A stretch of 64,000 nucleotides of DNA from CBINFS01 sp966250015 (GCA_966250015.1 CBINFS010000010.1:70598-134597); one strand, 5' to 3'. Shown: positions 9,314 to 19,543, numbered from the stretch's first letter. Made by a program: numbers and translations. Notes: generated from the letters alone by a model not told the origin.

Positions 9314-9348
9314 CGGCCGGTACGTCGATGCACCAGACGTACCGGCCG
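9314..9348 (+). terminator. Hairpin terminator after S41 peptidase
   Basis: A perfect 13-base inverted repeat (9314-9326 with 9336-9348, arm CGGCCGGTACGTC) lies 25 bases past the stop codon. It is followed by a modest T-rich stretch (TCTTTGATTATTCTT). Stem strength is high; the T tract is weak. Confidence 0.7.
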
Positions 9349-9481
9349 CATCTTTGATTATTCTTCCGGAATGCTCAACCAGGCTATCGTTATGGAATTG
9401 TAAGGTTCATTTATTGTAGTCATTGGGGTCACCTGCCCTGGTTGAGTGTCAGTTCAAATCGAATAGTATTTGTTGGTACAG

Positions 9482-11551
9482 ATGTTCTTCAAAAGACCTT
9501 CGTCTCTCGTCTCGTTGATACGGTCGTTCCCCGTCGTTTTAGTGTTAATGCTCGGTTGTACAGGGGCGGCACAGGTTTCGACGAACGAACGGCACGCAGG
9601 CACGCACCCTGGTCACGATTCAGTTGAAATCGTCCTTACGGAAGCTTCGTCTGCCACCACCGGCCAGCTGCGCACACCGGAGAAGCGCCCCATTCCAGCG
9701 CCAATCGAGTTTCCCGAAGCTTTCCAGCGTGCGGTGGCGCGGGGCACTCGTACGAACGAAGGGCTACCCGGCAAGGATTACTGGCAGCAGGAGACTGACT
9801 ACACCATTACGGTAAAACTCTTTCCCGAGGAGAAAAAGCTCGAAGGATCGGGGAAGATCGTCTACGTAAACCGCTCCTTCGATGCCCTCGACGCGATCCA
9901 CTTCGAGCTCGCCATGAACCTTCACAAGGAAGGCACGATCAGGAACGAGGAAGCAGAGATCACGGGAGGCGTTCAAATATCAAGCGTACGTATCGACGGC
10001 GTCCCGTTGAAGGAGAACGACTTCGGAGGATCCCGATACTTCGTTATCGGGACTCAGCTCGTCGTCGTACCAGCAGATCCGATTGCGCCGGGTGCATCGA
10101 TCACCATCGGGATCGACTGGTCCTTTCTCATACCGCAGGCGGGGGCCGGTGAACGCATGGGGTACAGCAAGGACGATCTTCTATTCCTCGCTTACTGGTA
10201 CCCCATCGTCTCTGTTTACGACGACGTCGAAGGCTGGCACACCGATCCGTTCCTCAGCCGTTCTGAGTTTTACTCCGGCTTCGGGGATTACGACGTGACC
10301 ATCGACGTACCACCTGGATGGATCGTATTGGCGACTGGTGAGCTGGCGAACGCCCCCGAAGTGCTGGCGCCGGACGTCTACAAGCGGATGATTCGGGCGT
10401 ACGAAAGCGACGAACCGCTTCGGATCCTCGAACCCTCCCAGTTCGACCAGCCGGTTACGCTCGCCGATGAAAACGGCCGTGTACTTTGGCAGTATCGAGC
10501 CGAAAAAGTCAGGGACTTCACGTTCAGCCTGTCTCGAAATGCCTTCTGGGAGGGGTCTCGCGCTTCTGTTGGAGACCGGGACGGAGACGGCGTGACCGAC
10601 TACACCCGCATCAACAGTGTCTACCGTCCGAACGCAACCCGTTGGGTAAAGGCGTCGGCTTATCAGCAAAGTGCGATTTCGTTCCTTTCCGAGTTCACGG
10701 GATTGCCATATCCCTGGCCGCACATGACCGCAGTCGAAGGTGCGGGCATCATCGGAGGTGGAATGGAGTTTCCCATGATGACGTTGATCGGCGACTACAG
10801 TGCAGCGGGGGACGAAGCGCTCCAGAGCGTCATCATACACGAGCTGGCCCACATGTGGATCCCGATGATCATCAGCACCAATGAACGTCGGCACGCGTGG
10901 TTCGACGAAGGAACGACGACGTTCACCGAGAATCAAACCAAGAACGCGCTGATACCGGGACAGCCGCACGACCTGCCGGACCAGGTCACGTACGTCTACA
11001 TGGCACGCTCCGGCATCGAGGGCGAAATCATGCGGTGGTCCGACTATCACTACACGCCTGCCGCTTACCTCATAGCGTCCTACCCGAAACCCGCCACCGT
11101 GCTCGTTGCCCTTCGGGGAGTCCTCGGAGAAGAGACCTTCATGAAGGCGTACCGATCCTTCATCGAGACCTGGGCTTTTAAACACCCCACTCCGTACGAC
11201 TTTTTCAACACGTTCGAACGGGTAAGCGGGCAGGACCTCGACTGGTTCTGGAGGACCTGGTTCTTTGAGACCTGGAAGCTCGACCACGCCGTCGCGTCCG
11301 TAGATCGGAAAGGTCGCGTCACGGACATCCACATCCAGGACCTCGGCAAGGCGCCCATGCCCGTCGATCTCAAAATCACGTTGGACAACGGCAACACCCT
11401 CCATCGGCGCCTTCCGGTTGAAACGTGGCTATCCGGAGCGACGGACGCCGTCGTAACGATCGACAGCGACAGCCCCGTCCGTCGAGTCGAAATCGATCCC
11501 GATCACCGCTTTCCAGACGTCAACCGGATGAACAACGCCTGGGAGCGATGA
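9482..11551 (+). CDS. M1 family metallopeptidase, exported
   Basis: The 689-residue M1-type aminopeptidase-like protein has a signal peptide ending LMLGC (probable lipobox). An N-terminal beta domain precedes the gluzincin catalytic domain. The zinc site is intact: His453-Glu-x-x-His457 (HELAH) and Glu476, with the expected 18-residue spacing. A GGMEFP stretch takes the place of the usual GAMEN substrate-binding motif. The ATG at 9482 is preferred over a TTG four codons upstream; neither has a clear Shine-Dalgarno site. It likely digests peptides in the periplasm or at the surface. It converges on the following dehydrogenase gene, 15 bases away. Confidence 0.93.
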   Translation: MFFKRPSSLVSLIRSFPVVLVLMLGCTGAAQVSTNERHAGTHPGHDSVEIVLTEASSATTGQLRTPEKRPIPAPIEFPEAFQRAVARGTRTNEGLPGKDYWQQETDYTITVKLFPEEKKLEGSGKIVYVNRSFDALDAIHFELAMNLHKEGTIRNEEAEITGGVQISSVRIDGVPLKENDFGGSRYFVIGTQLVVVPADPIAPGASITIGIDWSFLIPQAGAGERMGYSKDDLLFLAYWYPIVSVYDDVEGWHTDPFLSRSEFYSGFGDYDVTIDVPPGWIVLATGELANAPEVLAPDVYKRMIRAYESDEPLRILEPSQFDQPVTLADENGRVLWQYRAEKVRDFTFSLSRNAFWEGSRASVGDRDGDGVTDYTRINSVYRPNATRWVKASAYQQSAISFLSEFTGLPYPWPHMTAVEGAGIIGGGMEFPMMTLIGDYSAAGDEALQSVIIHELAHMWIPMIISTNERRHAWFDEGTTTFTENQTKNALIPGQPHDLPDQVTYVYMARSGIEGEIMRWSDYHYTPAAYLIASYPKPATVLVALRGVLGEETFMKAYRSFIETWAFKHPTPYDFFNTFERVSGQDLDWFWRTWFFETWKLDHAVASVDRKGRVTDIHIQDLGKAPMPVDLKITLDNGNTLHRRLPVETWLSGATDAVVTIDSDSPVRRVEIDPDHRFPDVNRMNNAWER

Positions 11552-11566
11552 TCGGATGGTTGGGCT

Positions 11567-14458
11567 TCAATCTGCCAGCGCATCGAGCAGGATTTCGGCG
11601 GGATGAAGGGCAGCCCGGCCGGTCGTATCGTGGATCTGAGCCCGGCAAGACGTCCCGGCTGCTGCAATCAGCGTATCCGATGAAGCTGCCCGTACTGCAG
11701 GCGCCAGACGGCGCTCGGCCATCGCGATCGAAATGTCGTAGTGCTCTTTTTCGTACCCGAAGGCGCCCGCCATGCCGCAACAGCCCGAATCGACCGTCGT
11801 CACGCGATATCCTGGAAGTGAAAGACAGGCTTCCGCCGGCCCCGTCCCGACGAGCGCCTTCTGATGGCAGTGCCCGTGCAAGAGAACGTCGACTGCGCCG
11901 CTCTCTTTCCAGCGGGTATCCTTGAATGCGCCTTCGTCCGCACGCCGGGCAACATACTCCTCGAAGGTAAGCGTCTGGCTCGCAAGCTGTTTGACGCGTA
12001 GATCGCCGGGTAAAAGGGAAAGGTACTCGTCGCGGAAGGTCAGGATACAGCTTGGCTCCAGTCCAACGATGGGTAGTCCCTTCTCGACGAACGGATAGAG
12101 CTTATCGGTGGTCGTCAGGGCGAGCTGCTGCGCTTCGTCGACGAGCCCCTTCGAGAGCAGCGTGCGCCCGCAGCATCCGTTGTCTTCGAGCACGATCACG
12201 TGGTGGCCCGTGGCCGCGAGAAACATTGCCGCAGCGCGAGCCACCTCGGGGTGATTGTAATTGTAAAAGGTGTCGGCAAAGAGGACGACCTCAGGCCCGT
12301 CCGTCGGCCACGTCTGCTTTTGAAACCATCGAGAGAACGGTTCGGCAGCAAAAGGCGGGAGGCTCCGTTTTTCGCTGATCCCCATCGTCTTCTCAAGCAC
12401 CTTGAGGACGGGCCGTTGCCGGTTTACCCAATTGACCACGCCGGCGGGCTTGCCCGATAAGCGCCGGGCAAGCTTCGGCATATTGGCGAAGAGCCTCGTC
12501 CTGAGCGGCATCTTGTTGGCAGCCCAGTACTTGCTCAGCCACTCCGTTTTGATCTTCGCCATGTCGACGTTCGAGGGGCACTCGGCCTTACACCCTTTGC
12601 ACTGGACGCAAAGCTCAAGCACCTGGTACATCCGCTCGCTCGTGAACTCTTCGGGAGGCAACATGCCGGACATGGCGGCACGAAGCGCGTTGGCGCGTCC
12701 GCGCGTCGAGTGCTCTTCCTCACGTGTGACCATGAAGCTCGGGCACATCGTCCCGGTAAGCATCTTTCTACACGCGCCGTTACCATTGCACAGCTCGACA
12801 GCCGCAGCGAACCCACCTGCATCGGAGAAATCCATTTTTTCGTGGACCGGGATCGTCCGATAATTCGGGCCGTACCGCAGGTTCTCCGTCATGGACGGCG
12901 CGTCTACCTTCTTCCCGGGGTTCAGGATACCCAAGGGATCGAAAATCGCCTTGACCTGTCGATAAACGTCGTAAAGCTCCCGGCCGAGCAGCGGTTCGTT
13001 GAGCCAGCTCCGCGCCAGCCCGTCGCCGTGCTCAGACGATACCGCGCCCCCGTACTTGCGCACGAGCTCCATGGACGCCCACGAGATCTCCCGCATCTTC
13101 TGCACCTCGGCGGCGTCCTTCGTGTTGATGAAAGGGCGAACGTGTAGCGTCCCGGCCGAGGCGTGGGCGTACATGGCCGCGTGCGTGCCGGTCCGTTCAA
13201 AGATTTCCTCGAGTCCGTCGATGTAATCGGCGAGGTGTTCGACCGGCACCGACGCGTCCTCGATGAACGCGACCGGGACGTAATCCCCCTTGACGCCCAT
13301 GATCAGGCCGAGCCCTTCCTTCCGGACGTTCCAGACGTTTTTGATCTGTGAAGGCGTAACGGCGCGGACGACCGCGTACCCATGCCCGGTCTCACGCAGG
13401 ATTCGGTCGAGCTCGTCCAGCTTTCCTTCCAGCTCCGTTTCAGACTCTCCGTAATATTCGGTAATCAAAACCGAGCCGGGGTCGCCCGTGATGAAGGTGA
13501 GCTGTTTTGCAAAACCCGGCGCTTTTCGCGCCTGTTCGATCGCCACTCCGTCGAAGAGCTCGATCGCGGACGGATTGGTCCTCAGTATGGTCGTAACGGC
13601 AAGCAGGGACTCACGACGTGTCCGAAAATGTACGACGCCCAGGGCAGTCTTTTTAGGAGACGGAACGAGCGATAGAGTCAGGCTCGTCACCACGGCGAGG
13701 GTGCCCTCGCTGCCGCAGATCAGCTGCGCCAGGTTTCGTTCCTTTTCGTCGAGCAGATATTCGAGGCGATAGCCGCTGTTTCGGCGCCAGTGTCTGGGGG
13801 TATCCCGGCGGATGACTTCCTCTTTTTCTGAAAGTAAGCGGTCGATCTGTGCGTATATACGCCCTTCCAGTCCGTTCATCTGCCCGCGTGAGCGAAACGC
13901 ATCTGGCGAAAGACCGCTGAAGTGTGCCGCTGAGCCGTCCGATAGCAACACCTCAGCCTCCTTGATATGCCGGATGACGTTTCCATACATCAGGGAGTGG
14001 GTGCCGGTGGCGTTGTTAGCCATCATCCCGCCGAGGGTAGCCCGGTTGCTGCTCGCCGGGTCAGGCCCCACCATCAACCCGTGCGGGCGTAACTGCTCGC
14101 TGAGGTGATCGAGGACGAGCCCGGGCCGTACGCGGACCCACTGCTCTTCCAGGTTCAGCTCGAGGACGTCGTCCAGATAGCGGGAGAAATCGATGACGAG
14201 TGCGGCGCCGACAGTCTGGCCCGCCAGCGATGACCCTCCACCGCGAGCCAGTATAGGGATTTCGTACCGATTTGCCTCTTCGATCGCAGCCTGAACGTCG
14301 TCAATGCTCCGCGGAACGAGCACCGCCAGCGGCATGATCTTGTACAGGCTGGCGTCGGTGGCGTAGAGCGCCCGGGTCATCGAATCGGTACGAAGGTCAC
14401 CCGTGATCCGCGCCCCCAAGGACGCCGTAAAATCGGCTAATGACTCTACGGAAGACAT
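11567..14458 (-). CDS. Fused FAD-linked oxidase / Fe-S (GlcD-GlpC type) dehydrogenase
   Basis: The 963-residue fusion has an N-terminal FAD_binding_4 domain (about 25-190; landmark RGGGSSLAGQTVG), an FAD-linked oxidase C-terminal domain (about 230-490), a ferredoxin-like segment with CVQCKGCKAECP near 610, and two cysteine-rich CCG domains (NGCCGRTLLSKG; GHCHQKALVG; DSGCCGMAGAFG). This architecture is found in D-2-hydroxyacid (lactate/glycolate-type) dehydrogenases that pass electrons to the quinone pool. The start at 14458 is preferred because AGAGGCT lies just before it; a longer in-frame start exists at 14518. The substrate cannot be fixed from sequence. Confidence 0.92.
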   Translation of the reverse strand: MSSVESLADFTASLGARITGDLRTDSMTRALYATDASLYKIMPLAVLVPRSIDDVQAAIEEANRYEIPILARGGGSSLAGQTVGAALVIDFSRYLDDVLELNLEEQWVRVRPGLVLDHLSEQLRPHGLMVGPDPASSNRATLGGMMANNATGTHSLMYGNVIRHIKEAEVLLSDGSAAHFSGLSPDAFRSRGQMNGLEGRIYAQIDRLLSEKEEVIRRDTPRHWRRNSGYRLEYLLDEKERNLAQLICGSEGTLAVVTSLTLSLVPSPKKTALGVVHFRTRRESLLAVTTILRTNPSAIELFDGVAIEQARKAPGFAKQLTFITGDPGSVLITEYYGESETELEGKLDELDRILRETGHGYAVVRAVTPSQIKNVWNVRKEGLGLIMGVKGDYVPVAFIEDASVPVEHLADYIDGLEEIFERTGTHAAMYAHASAGTLHVRPFINTKDAAEVQKMREISWASMELVRKYGGAVSSEHGDGLARSWLNEPLLGRELYDVYRQVKAIFDPLGILNPGKKVDAPSMTENLRYGPNYRTIPVHEKMDFSDAGGFAAAVELCNGNGACRKMLTGTMCPSFMVTREEEHSTRGRANALRAAMSGMLPPEEFTSERMYQVLELCVQCKGCKAECPSNVDMAKIKTEWLSKYWAANKMPLRTRLFANMPKLARRLSGKPAGVVNWVNRQRPVLKVLEKTMGISEKRSLPPFAAEPFSRWFQKQTWPTDGPEVVLFADTFYNYNHPEVARAAAMFLAATGHHVIVLEDNGCCGRTLLSKGLVDEAQQLALTTTDKLYPFVEKGLPIVGLEPSCILTFRDEYLSLLPGDLRVKQLASQTLTFEEYVARRADEGAFKDTRWKESGAVDVLLHGHCHQKALVGTGPAEACLSLPGYRVTTVDSGCCGMAGAFGYEKEHYDISIAMAERRLAPAVRAASSDTLIAAAGTSCRAQIHDTTGRAALHPAEILLDALAD

Positions 14459-14548
14459 AGAAATAGCCTCTGATCTATCAAACCATAAACCCGGCGGAAT
14501 CGCTTTCACTCCGGTCAATCCAGACCGGGTGCTCTAAAAAAGGTACGT

Positions 14549-15946
14549 TCAGAGCTCGAGCGGAACGCCGTGTTCAGGAAGATAAACCTCCGTATCCGGA
14601 TAGAAAAAGCGAAGATTGTCCGACATCCAGGTACGGGCAGACGCTTCACCGTGCACGAGGACAATTTTTTTAGGTTTGAGCATCTCCACGATCTCGATCA
14701 GATCGCGCCGGTGGCTGTGGCCGCTGAAGCGGAAACGTTGCACTTCACAGTTGACCACCTGCGGTTCGGCGCCGTTACTCAAGATTACCTCGGCGCCCTT
14801 GCCTTTTGCTCCGGCTTCCATCAACCGGTGCGCCGGCGAGTCCTCTTTGGCAAACCCGACGAAGAAAACGGCATTTTTCTCGTCGCCGATCATCTGTTGG
14901 GCGAGCTGGTACGAGAGCGTCCTTTCGAACATCATCCCGCTCCCTGCAATGTGAATCCCCGGTTCGCCGAGCACGGCCAGCTTGGCGGCTTCACCGCGAG
15001 GAAGCCGCTTCTGTTCGACGCCGAAGACCTGAAAGTCAGGATTGAGCCGGGGCGTAACGTAGCGGGTCTTGTCGTATAGATCGGCCACCGCGCGCATCGA
15101 GCCCGCCGTATAGACCGGAACTTCGTCCGGAATCACCCCCCTTTTTTTGTACCGATCGATCAAGGCGAGGATTTCCTGAGCGCGGCCCAGCGCGAAGGCC
15201 GGCACCAGAACGCTCCCGCCACGCTTGACGACGGCGGCAACGGCCTCGGCAAAACGCTCCTCCTCGGCACGCCGCGTCGTCAGCTCAGCCTCAGGATCCG
15301 CGGCGAGCGTGGACTCAAGCACAAGTACGTCTACCGGTTCTTCAGGATATTCGCCGCCCGGAATGATGAACTGCGACCGCATGTTCGTATCACTCGTATA
15401 GAACAGCCGGCGACTCGCCCCACCTTCCTCGAAGCTCAATAGCACTCCGGCTGCCCCGAGAATGTGCCCGGCATTGTAGAATCGCGCCGTTATGGGTGGT
15501 TGCGGCCGAATACCAGTCAGGTTGAAGTCCGTGCCGAGCTCGTGCGTCAGGTAGAGGTACGAGTAAACACCGAGCTCTTCTTCATTGTAAAGCGGTTCAA
15601 AGGCAGACGAGCCTTCCTTGAACTTGCGCTTTTGCAGGCGCATCGACGACAGCAACATGTACTCCGCCAGATCCCGGGTGACCGGCGTCATGTGGACCAG
15701 CACGTGCGGGAATTGTTGGATGACGTTCGGAAGTGCGCCGACGTGGTCGTGATGGGCGTGGGTAACGACGACGTGGTCGACGTACCAGTCCGTGTTCTGC
15801 CTGATGAGATCAAACCGCGGCAGCGAGTTTGGCCCGTCTTCTTCCGGATCGGCCCCGGCATCCAGCAAAATGCCCGTCTCCTGCACCTTTACGAAATGAC
15901 AGCTCGCACCAATGTCGTCGGTGTCCCCCAGAGAAAGAAAAATCAT
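14549..15946 (-). CDS. Metallo-beta-lactamase/beta-CASP hydrolase with RMMBL domain
   Basis: The 465-residue protein has a metallo-beta-lactamase fold at the N-terminus with the zinc motif HAHHDH (THAHHDHVGAL). A beta-CASP domain (about 190-380) and a C-terminal RMMBL segment (SGHSHRRDL, LVHGE) follow. The combination is that of the beta-CASP nucleases, mostly RNA-processing enzymes. There is no signal peptide, so it is probably cytoplasmic. I take the internal ATG at 15946 rather than a TTG at 15961. It is about 90 bases upstream of the dehydrogenase gene on the same strand. Confidence 0.88.
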   Translation of the reverse strand: MIFLSLGDTDDIGASCHFVKVQETGILLDAGADPEEDGPNSLPRFDLIRQNTDWYVDHVVVTHAHHDHVGALPNVIQQFPHVLVHMTPVTRDLAEYMLLSSMRLQKRKFKEGSSAFEPLYNEEELGVYSYLYLTHELGTDFNLTGIRPQPPITARFYNAGHILGAAGVLLSFEEGGASRRLFYTSDTNMRSQFIIPGGEYPEEPVDVLVLESTLAADPEAELTTRRAEEERFAEAVAAVVKRGGSVLVPAFALGRAQEILALIDRYKKRGVIPDEVPVYTAGSMRAVADLYDKTRYVTPRLNPDFQVFGVEQKRLPRGEAAKLAVLGEPGIHIAGSGMMFERTLSYQLAQQMIGDEKNAVFFVGFAKEDSPAHRLMEAGAKGKGAEVILSNGAEPQVVNCEVQRFRFSGHSHRRDLIEIVEMLKPKKIVLVHGEASARTWMSDNLRFFYPDTEVYLPEHGVPLEL

Positions 15947-16169
15947 GTGATTGGCATACAAAAGAAACGAGTTACATCAGCCGGCATTTCGCTCAGTACA
16001 CGCTGCTGCATTTTGACAGCAATCTCTCAAAAACAGGCCGTTGGGGTAATTGTTTCGACTCTTTTTTAACACGCTTCCATGCCCTGAAACCGGCTTTTCC
16101 AGGGCACGTTAGAACTTTTTTCTTGTCGGGGGATCGTTCAATTTTTCAAGGACGAATTTCCGGATCTTC

Positions 16170-17318
16170 ATGCAGTTGAGCACCCTGCCTGTTTTACTTT
16201 TTGTTCTGACGCTGGCACTGACGGATCTCGTGTGTTCAGATTTGTACGGCAAAAAATCGGTGAGTGCGGGCATGACCGTGTCGGTCAAGGACCACCCCTG
16301 GTACGATCAACGTCACCACCGGGGTTCGAGGGGATTTCAGAACGTCTGGGGAGATGCCCGGGAGGTACCGCCACTGAAAGCCGTGAAGTGGATGTTGACA
16401 CATTCCTTCATCGATAAGGTGAACGTACCTGCGCCCGTCATAGAACCGGCAATGGACGAGCTGCGGACCGTCCCCGGCCGCCTTCGCCTCACCTGGCTCG
16501 GCCACTCAACGGTGCTCGTCCAGACGCCCGAGCTCACCCTGTTGACCGATCCCATGTTCAGCGAGCGGGCCAGCCCCTTTTCGTTTGCGGGGCCCGACCG
16601 CAAGGCAGCCCTTCCGCTCGATCCTCACGAGCTGCCCCGAATTGACGTCGTGCTCATATCCCACGACCACTACGACCACCTCGACAAGCAGAGCATCCGG
16701 TTACTCGAAGAGGATCACGCGCCACTCTTCGTCGTACCGCTCGGCGTGGGCGACATCATTCGTGACGTCGGAGGCCGAAGAGTCGTCGAGCTCGACTGGT
16801 GGCAGTACGTCGACGTCCAGGGGCTTCGATTTCACTGCACGCCTGCAAAGCACTTCTCGGGTAGGGGAATCTTCGGCCGTGACGGCACGCTCTGGGCCAG
16901 CTGGTACGTTGAAAGCCTCGAACGCGACCTCCGCCTGTACTACGGCGGGGACACCGGCTATGCCTCCCACTTCACTGAAATCCGCGAACGGCTCGGCGCT
17001 CCGGAGGTAGCGTTGCTTCCCATCGGCGCCTACGAACCCCGCTGGTTCATGGAAGCCGTCCACGTCAACCCTGAAGAGGCCGTTCAGGCTTTCCAAGATC
17101 TCGGCGCCGACTACCTCATTCCGGTCCACTGGGGCACGTTCGACATGGCGGACGAACCGATCCAGCAACCTGCCGAAGAGGTTCGCCGGTTCGCACAGGA
17201 CGCAGGCATCACCGAGAAGCTACACGTTCTGGACATCGGCGGCAGCTTTTGGCCGGCGGATACAAAGCCCATCCCCGCACCTTCAAACGAAGCCGGTACG
17301 AAATCCCACCCGGAGTGA
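16170..17318 (+). CDS. NAPE-PLD-like metallo-beta-lactamase-fold hydrolase
   Basis: The 382-residue protein opens with a signal sequence and a Cys at about 23 (LTDLVCS), suggesting a lipoprotein. The body resembles the NAPE-PLD/RomA-like branch of metallo-beta-lactamases: WLGHSTVLVQ, a LLTDPMFSERASPF loop, the zinc motif SHDHYDHLD, the late GDTGY, and the closing VHWGTFDM. Relatives hydrolyse phosphodiester bonds in N-acyl phosphatidylethanolamines; the bacterial substrates are mostly unknown. It ends 11 bases from the convergent transaldolase gene. Confidence 0.88.
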   Translation: MQLSTLPVLLFVLTLALTDLVCSDLYGKKSVSAGMTVSVKDHPWYDQRHHRGSRGFQNVWGDAREVPPLKAVKWMLTHSFIDKVNVPAPVIEPAMDELRTVPGRLRLTWLGHSTVLVQTPELTLLTDPMFSERASPFSFAGPDRKAALPLDPHELPRIDVVLISHDHYDHLDKQSIRLLEEDHAPLFVVPLGVGDIIRDVGGRRVVELDWWQYVDVQGLRFHCTPAKHFSGRGIFGRDGTLWASWYVESLERDLRLYYGGDTGYASHFTEIRERLGAPEVALLPIGAYEPRWFMEAVHVNPEEAVQAFQDLGADYLIPVHWGTFDMADEPIQQPAEEVRRFAQDAGITEKLHVLDIGGSFWPADTKPIPAPSNEAGTKSHPE

Positions 17319-17329
17319 ATGACCGGTAG

Positions 17330-18010
17330 TTACCGCCCGTTTGCTTCGACTTCAGCCTGAATCGCCGCCTTGTAGGCCTTCCAGTCAGCAAGGAAGCGCT
17401 CGAGCCCGATGTCGGTCAGCGGGTGCTTGATCAGCTGCTTGAGGACCTTGAACGGCATCGTCGCAACGTGGGCGCCGGCCAACGCCGCTTCTACCACGTG
17501 CATCGGGTGACGAATAGAAGCCGCGAGAACCTGCGTTTCAAAGTCGTAATTGTCGTAAATCTGCACGATCTGGCGGATAAGCTCGTTGCCGTCCGTCGAG
17601 ATGTCGTCGAGGCGGCCAATGAACGGGCTGATGTACTTTGCGCCGGCTTTTGCCGCGACAATCGCCTGTGTCGGGGAGAAGCAAAGCGTGCAGTTGACAG
17701 GGATACCTTCAGCCTTGAGGGCCTTGATCGCTTTGATCCCTTCGAGTATCAGGGGAACCTTGACGACGACGTTTTTGTGAATCTTGGCCAGGACGTGGGC
17801 TTCCTCCATGATGCCGTCGAAGTCGGTAGCCGTCACCTCGGCCGACACGTCTCCGTCAACCATCTCACAGATCGTGTAGATGTGCTCGTGAAAGTCCTTT
17901 CCCCCGGCGGCTCGAACGAGCGACGGGTTGGTTGTGACGCCGTCGAGCACCCCCATGTCATTCGCTTCCCGAATCTCGTCGAGATTGGCCGTATCGACAA
18001 AAAACTTCAT
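17330..18010 (-). CDS. tal: Small transaldolase (fructose-6-phosphate aldolase/TalC family)
   Basis: The 226-residue class I aldolase has Lys84 in NVVVKVPL as the Schiff-base lysine and the conserved opening FVDTANLDEI and TTNPSL. Two positions that separate activities in this family favour transaldolase: Glu58 (SAEVTA), where fructose-6-phosphate aldolases carry Gln, and Phe130 (SPFIGR), where they carry Tyr. It should act in the non-oxidative pentose phosphate pathway. AAGGA precedes the ATG. Only the residue reading argues against the alternative aldolase label. Confidence 0.9.
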   Translation of the reverse strand: MKFFVDTANLDEIREANDMGVLDGVTTNPSLVRAAGGKDFHEHIYTICEMVDGDVSAEVTATDFDGIMEEAHVLAKIHKNVVVKVPLILEGIKAIKALKAEGIPVNCTLCFSPTQAIVAAKAGAKYISPFIGRLDDISTDGNELIRQIVQIYDNYDFETQVLAASIRHPMHVVEAALAGAHVATMPFKVLKQLIKHPLTDIGLERFLADWKAYKAAIQAEVEANGR

Positions 18011-18058
18011 GATCCTTGATTATTTTGAGTTTAGAAGGAGCATCGTTCGCATTTGCTC

Positions 18059-18066
18059 CAAAAGTA
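18059..18066 (-). promoter_or_regulatory. Possible Bacteroidota-type -7 element for the transaldolase gene
   Basis: Read on the minus strand this is TACTTTTG, which fits the Bacteroidota -7 consensus TAnnTTTG and lies about 49 bases before the transaldolase ATG. I could not find a convincing TTTG -33 partner at the right distance, so this is tentative. Confidence 0.25.
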
Positions 18067-18180
18067 TAAAATAAAACGGAGATAACTACATCACCACAAG
18101 TACCATCCTTCCACGTACTTGCCGTTCTGTTGCGAGCCAATGCCTTGCAAGTTACTCCTTATACCTTGTGGAACCAGCGT

Positions 18181-19446
18181 ATGATTCTTTGTTTGTTTGA
18201 AGACGACCAGGTTGCACATCTAGAGCCCCTTACGTTGACGCGGGCGGTATACCACCTTCACCTCGGCGTATCGACACTCGCAGAAACAACCCGGTATCAC
18301 TTTGGAAACACCGAAACGGTTCAACATTGCCGCACCGAGCTGCGCGCCGTAACGGCAGAGGAACAACCCTGGCCGCTCGAATTACCCGAAGGGGCCGACG
18401 TTTTGTTCGTAAATGGACGCCTCGTTCTGAATCAGGGTCCCTTGCTTGACCGGCTTAAAATGGCCGCGCGCCCGGGCGAGCCACCCCGGTTATTCGTCCA
18501 GGGCGACGAACTCGTTGCGGCCTGGATCCCGTCGGCGCGAGCCTCTCTGCTCGATGCCCGGGCAATCACCCGCGCCACGTTCGAAGGAGTACCCGAAGAA
18601 CGGGTCGAGGGCGCACGCCTGATCGGCCGCCTGTGGCACCTCATCCGGGAGCTCGCCACGGAAATCGTGAGTGGATACGAGCGGCTAACCCGCAACGTGA
18701 ACGTTTTGGAACGAGAGGGTGTGCGTATTTCTCCCGGAGCGATCCTCGCCGAGCCGGAGCGCATCTACACGGGACCGGGAGTCACCATTCGTCCCGGAGC
18801 CATTCTGAATGCCGAAAACGGCCCCATCTACGTCGGATCGGACTCAACCATATTTGAAGGCGCCGTCATTCGCGGCCCCACGTACATCGGCCCCCGTTGC
18901 GAGATACGAACGGGCGCGAACATCGAGGGCAGCTCATTCGGCTACTACTGCAAGCTGGGCGGTGAAATCCTCAACTCCGTTTTCCATTCGCTATCGAGCA
19001 AACCCCACGCAGGTTTCCTTGGACATGCGTACATCGGCCGCTGGTGCAACCTCGGAGCGGAAACGAATAACTCGAACCTGCGCAACGACTATAGCTTCGT
19101 CAAGATCTACAACAGCGTGATCAAAGGGTTCGAGATCAGCGACCAGAACTTCCTCGGGGTGTTCATGGGCGACCACGCGAAGTGCGGCATCACGACGATG
19201 TACAACACGGGCACGGTGGTGGGCACATTCTGCAACCTGTTCGGAGCGGGTTTCCACGCGCACTATCTGCCGCCGTTTACGTGGGGCGGCCCGAATGAGG
19301 GCGGCTATACGGACTACCGGATCGACAAGGCGCTGAAAGTGGCGGAGGTCGTCATGGCTCGACGGGGCCGCGTACTCACCGACGCCGAACGCGAGCTGCT
19401 GACGGCGATCTACGAAGCCTCCCGCAACGAAGCCCCCCTCGCGTGA
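18181..19446 (+). CDS. GlmU-like putative sugar nucleotidyltransferase
   Basis: The 421-residue protein has a degenerate GlmU-like nucleotidyltransferase domain at the N-terminus (FEDDQ; PLTLTRAVYHLHLG; FVNGRLV). The C-terminal half is a left-handed beta-helix made of hexapeptide repeats (GVTIRPGAIL, EGAVIRGP, IRTGANIEG). It matches the 'GlmU family / putative sugar nucleotidyl transferase' proteins common in Bacteroidota. It probably transfers an NMP to a sugar phosphate, but the sugar is unknown. I choose the ATG at 18181 because the family's N-terminus begins there; an upstream in-frame codon at 18130 adds 17 non-conserved residues. Confidence 0.88.
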   Translation: MILCLFEDDQVAHLEPLTLTRAVYHLHLGVSTLAETTRYHFGNTETVQHCRTELRAVTAEEQPWPLELPEGADVLFVNGRLVLNQGPLLDRLKMAARPGEPPRLFVQGDELVAAWIPSARASLLDARAITRATFEGVPEERVEGARLIGRLWHLIRELATEIVSGYERLTRNVNVLEREGVRISPGAILAEPERIYTGPGVTIRPGAILNAENGPIYVGSDSTIFEGAVIRGPTYIGPRCEIRTGANIEGSSFGYYCKLGGEILNSVFHSLSSKPHAGFLGHAYIGRWCNLGAETNNSNLRNDYSFVKIYNSVIKGFEISDQNFLGVFMGDHAKCGITTMYNTGTVVGTFCNLFGAGFHAHYLPPFTWGGPNEGGYTDYRIDKALKVAEVVMARRGRVLTDAERELLTAIYEASRNEAPLA

Positions 19447-19543
19447 ACGGCCCTATTTAGCACGCGAAGATGCGATTAATACAGGGTGGTCGAGTTGTGC
19501 TGTTCGCACCATCACCGGCAATTCAGAGAACTGCATTTCACAA

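Noticed and set aside
10181..11404. Minus-strand open frame of about 407 codons opposite the M1 peptidase
   Set aside because: The plus-strand product keeps the complete zinc site; the antisense frame has no domain and no ribosome-binding site.
14511..14528. CCGGTC/GACCGG hairpin between the beta-CASP gene and the dehydrogenase gene
   Set aside because: The T-rich tract lies on the wrong side of the stem for a minus-strand terminator, and the plus strand has none after it.
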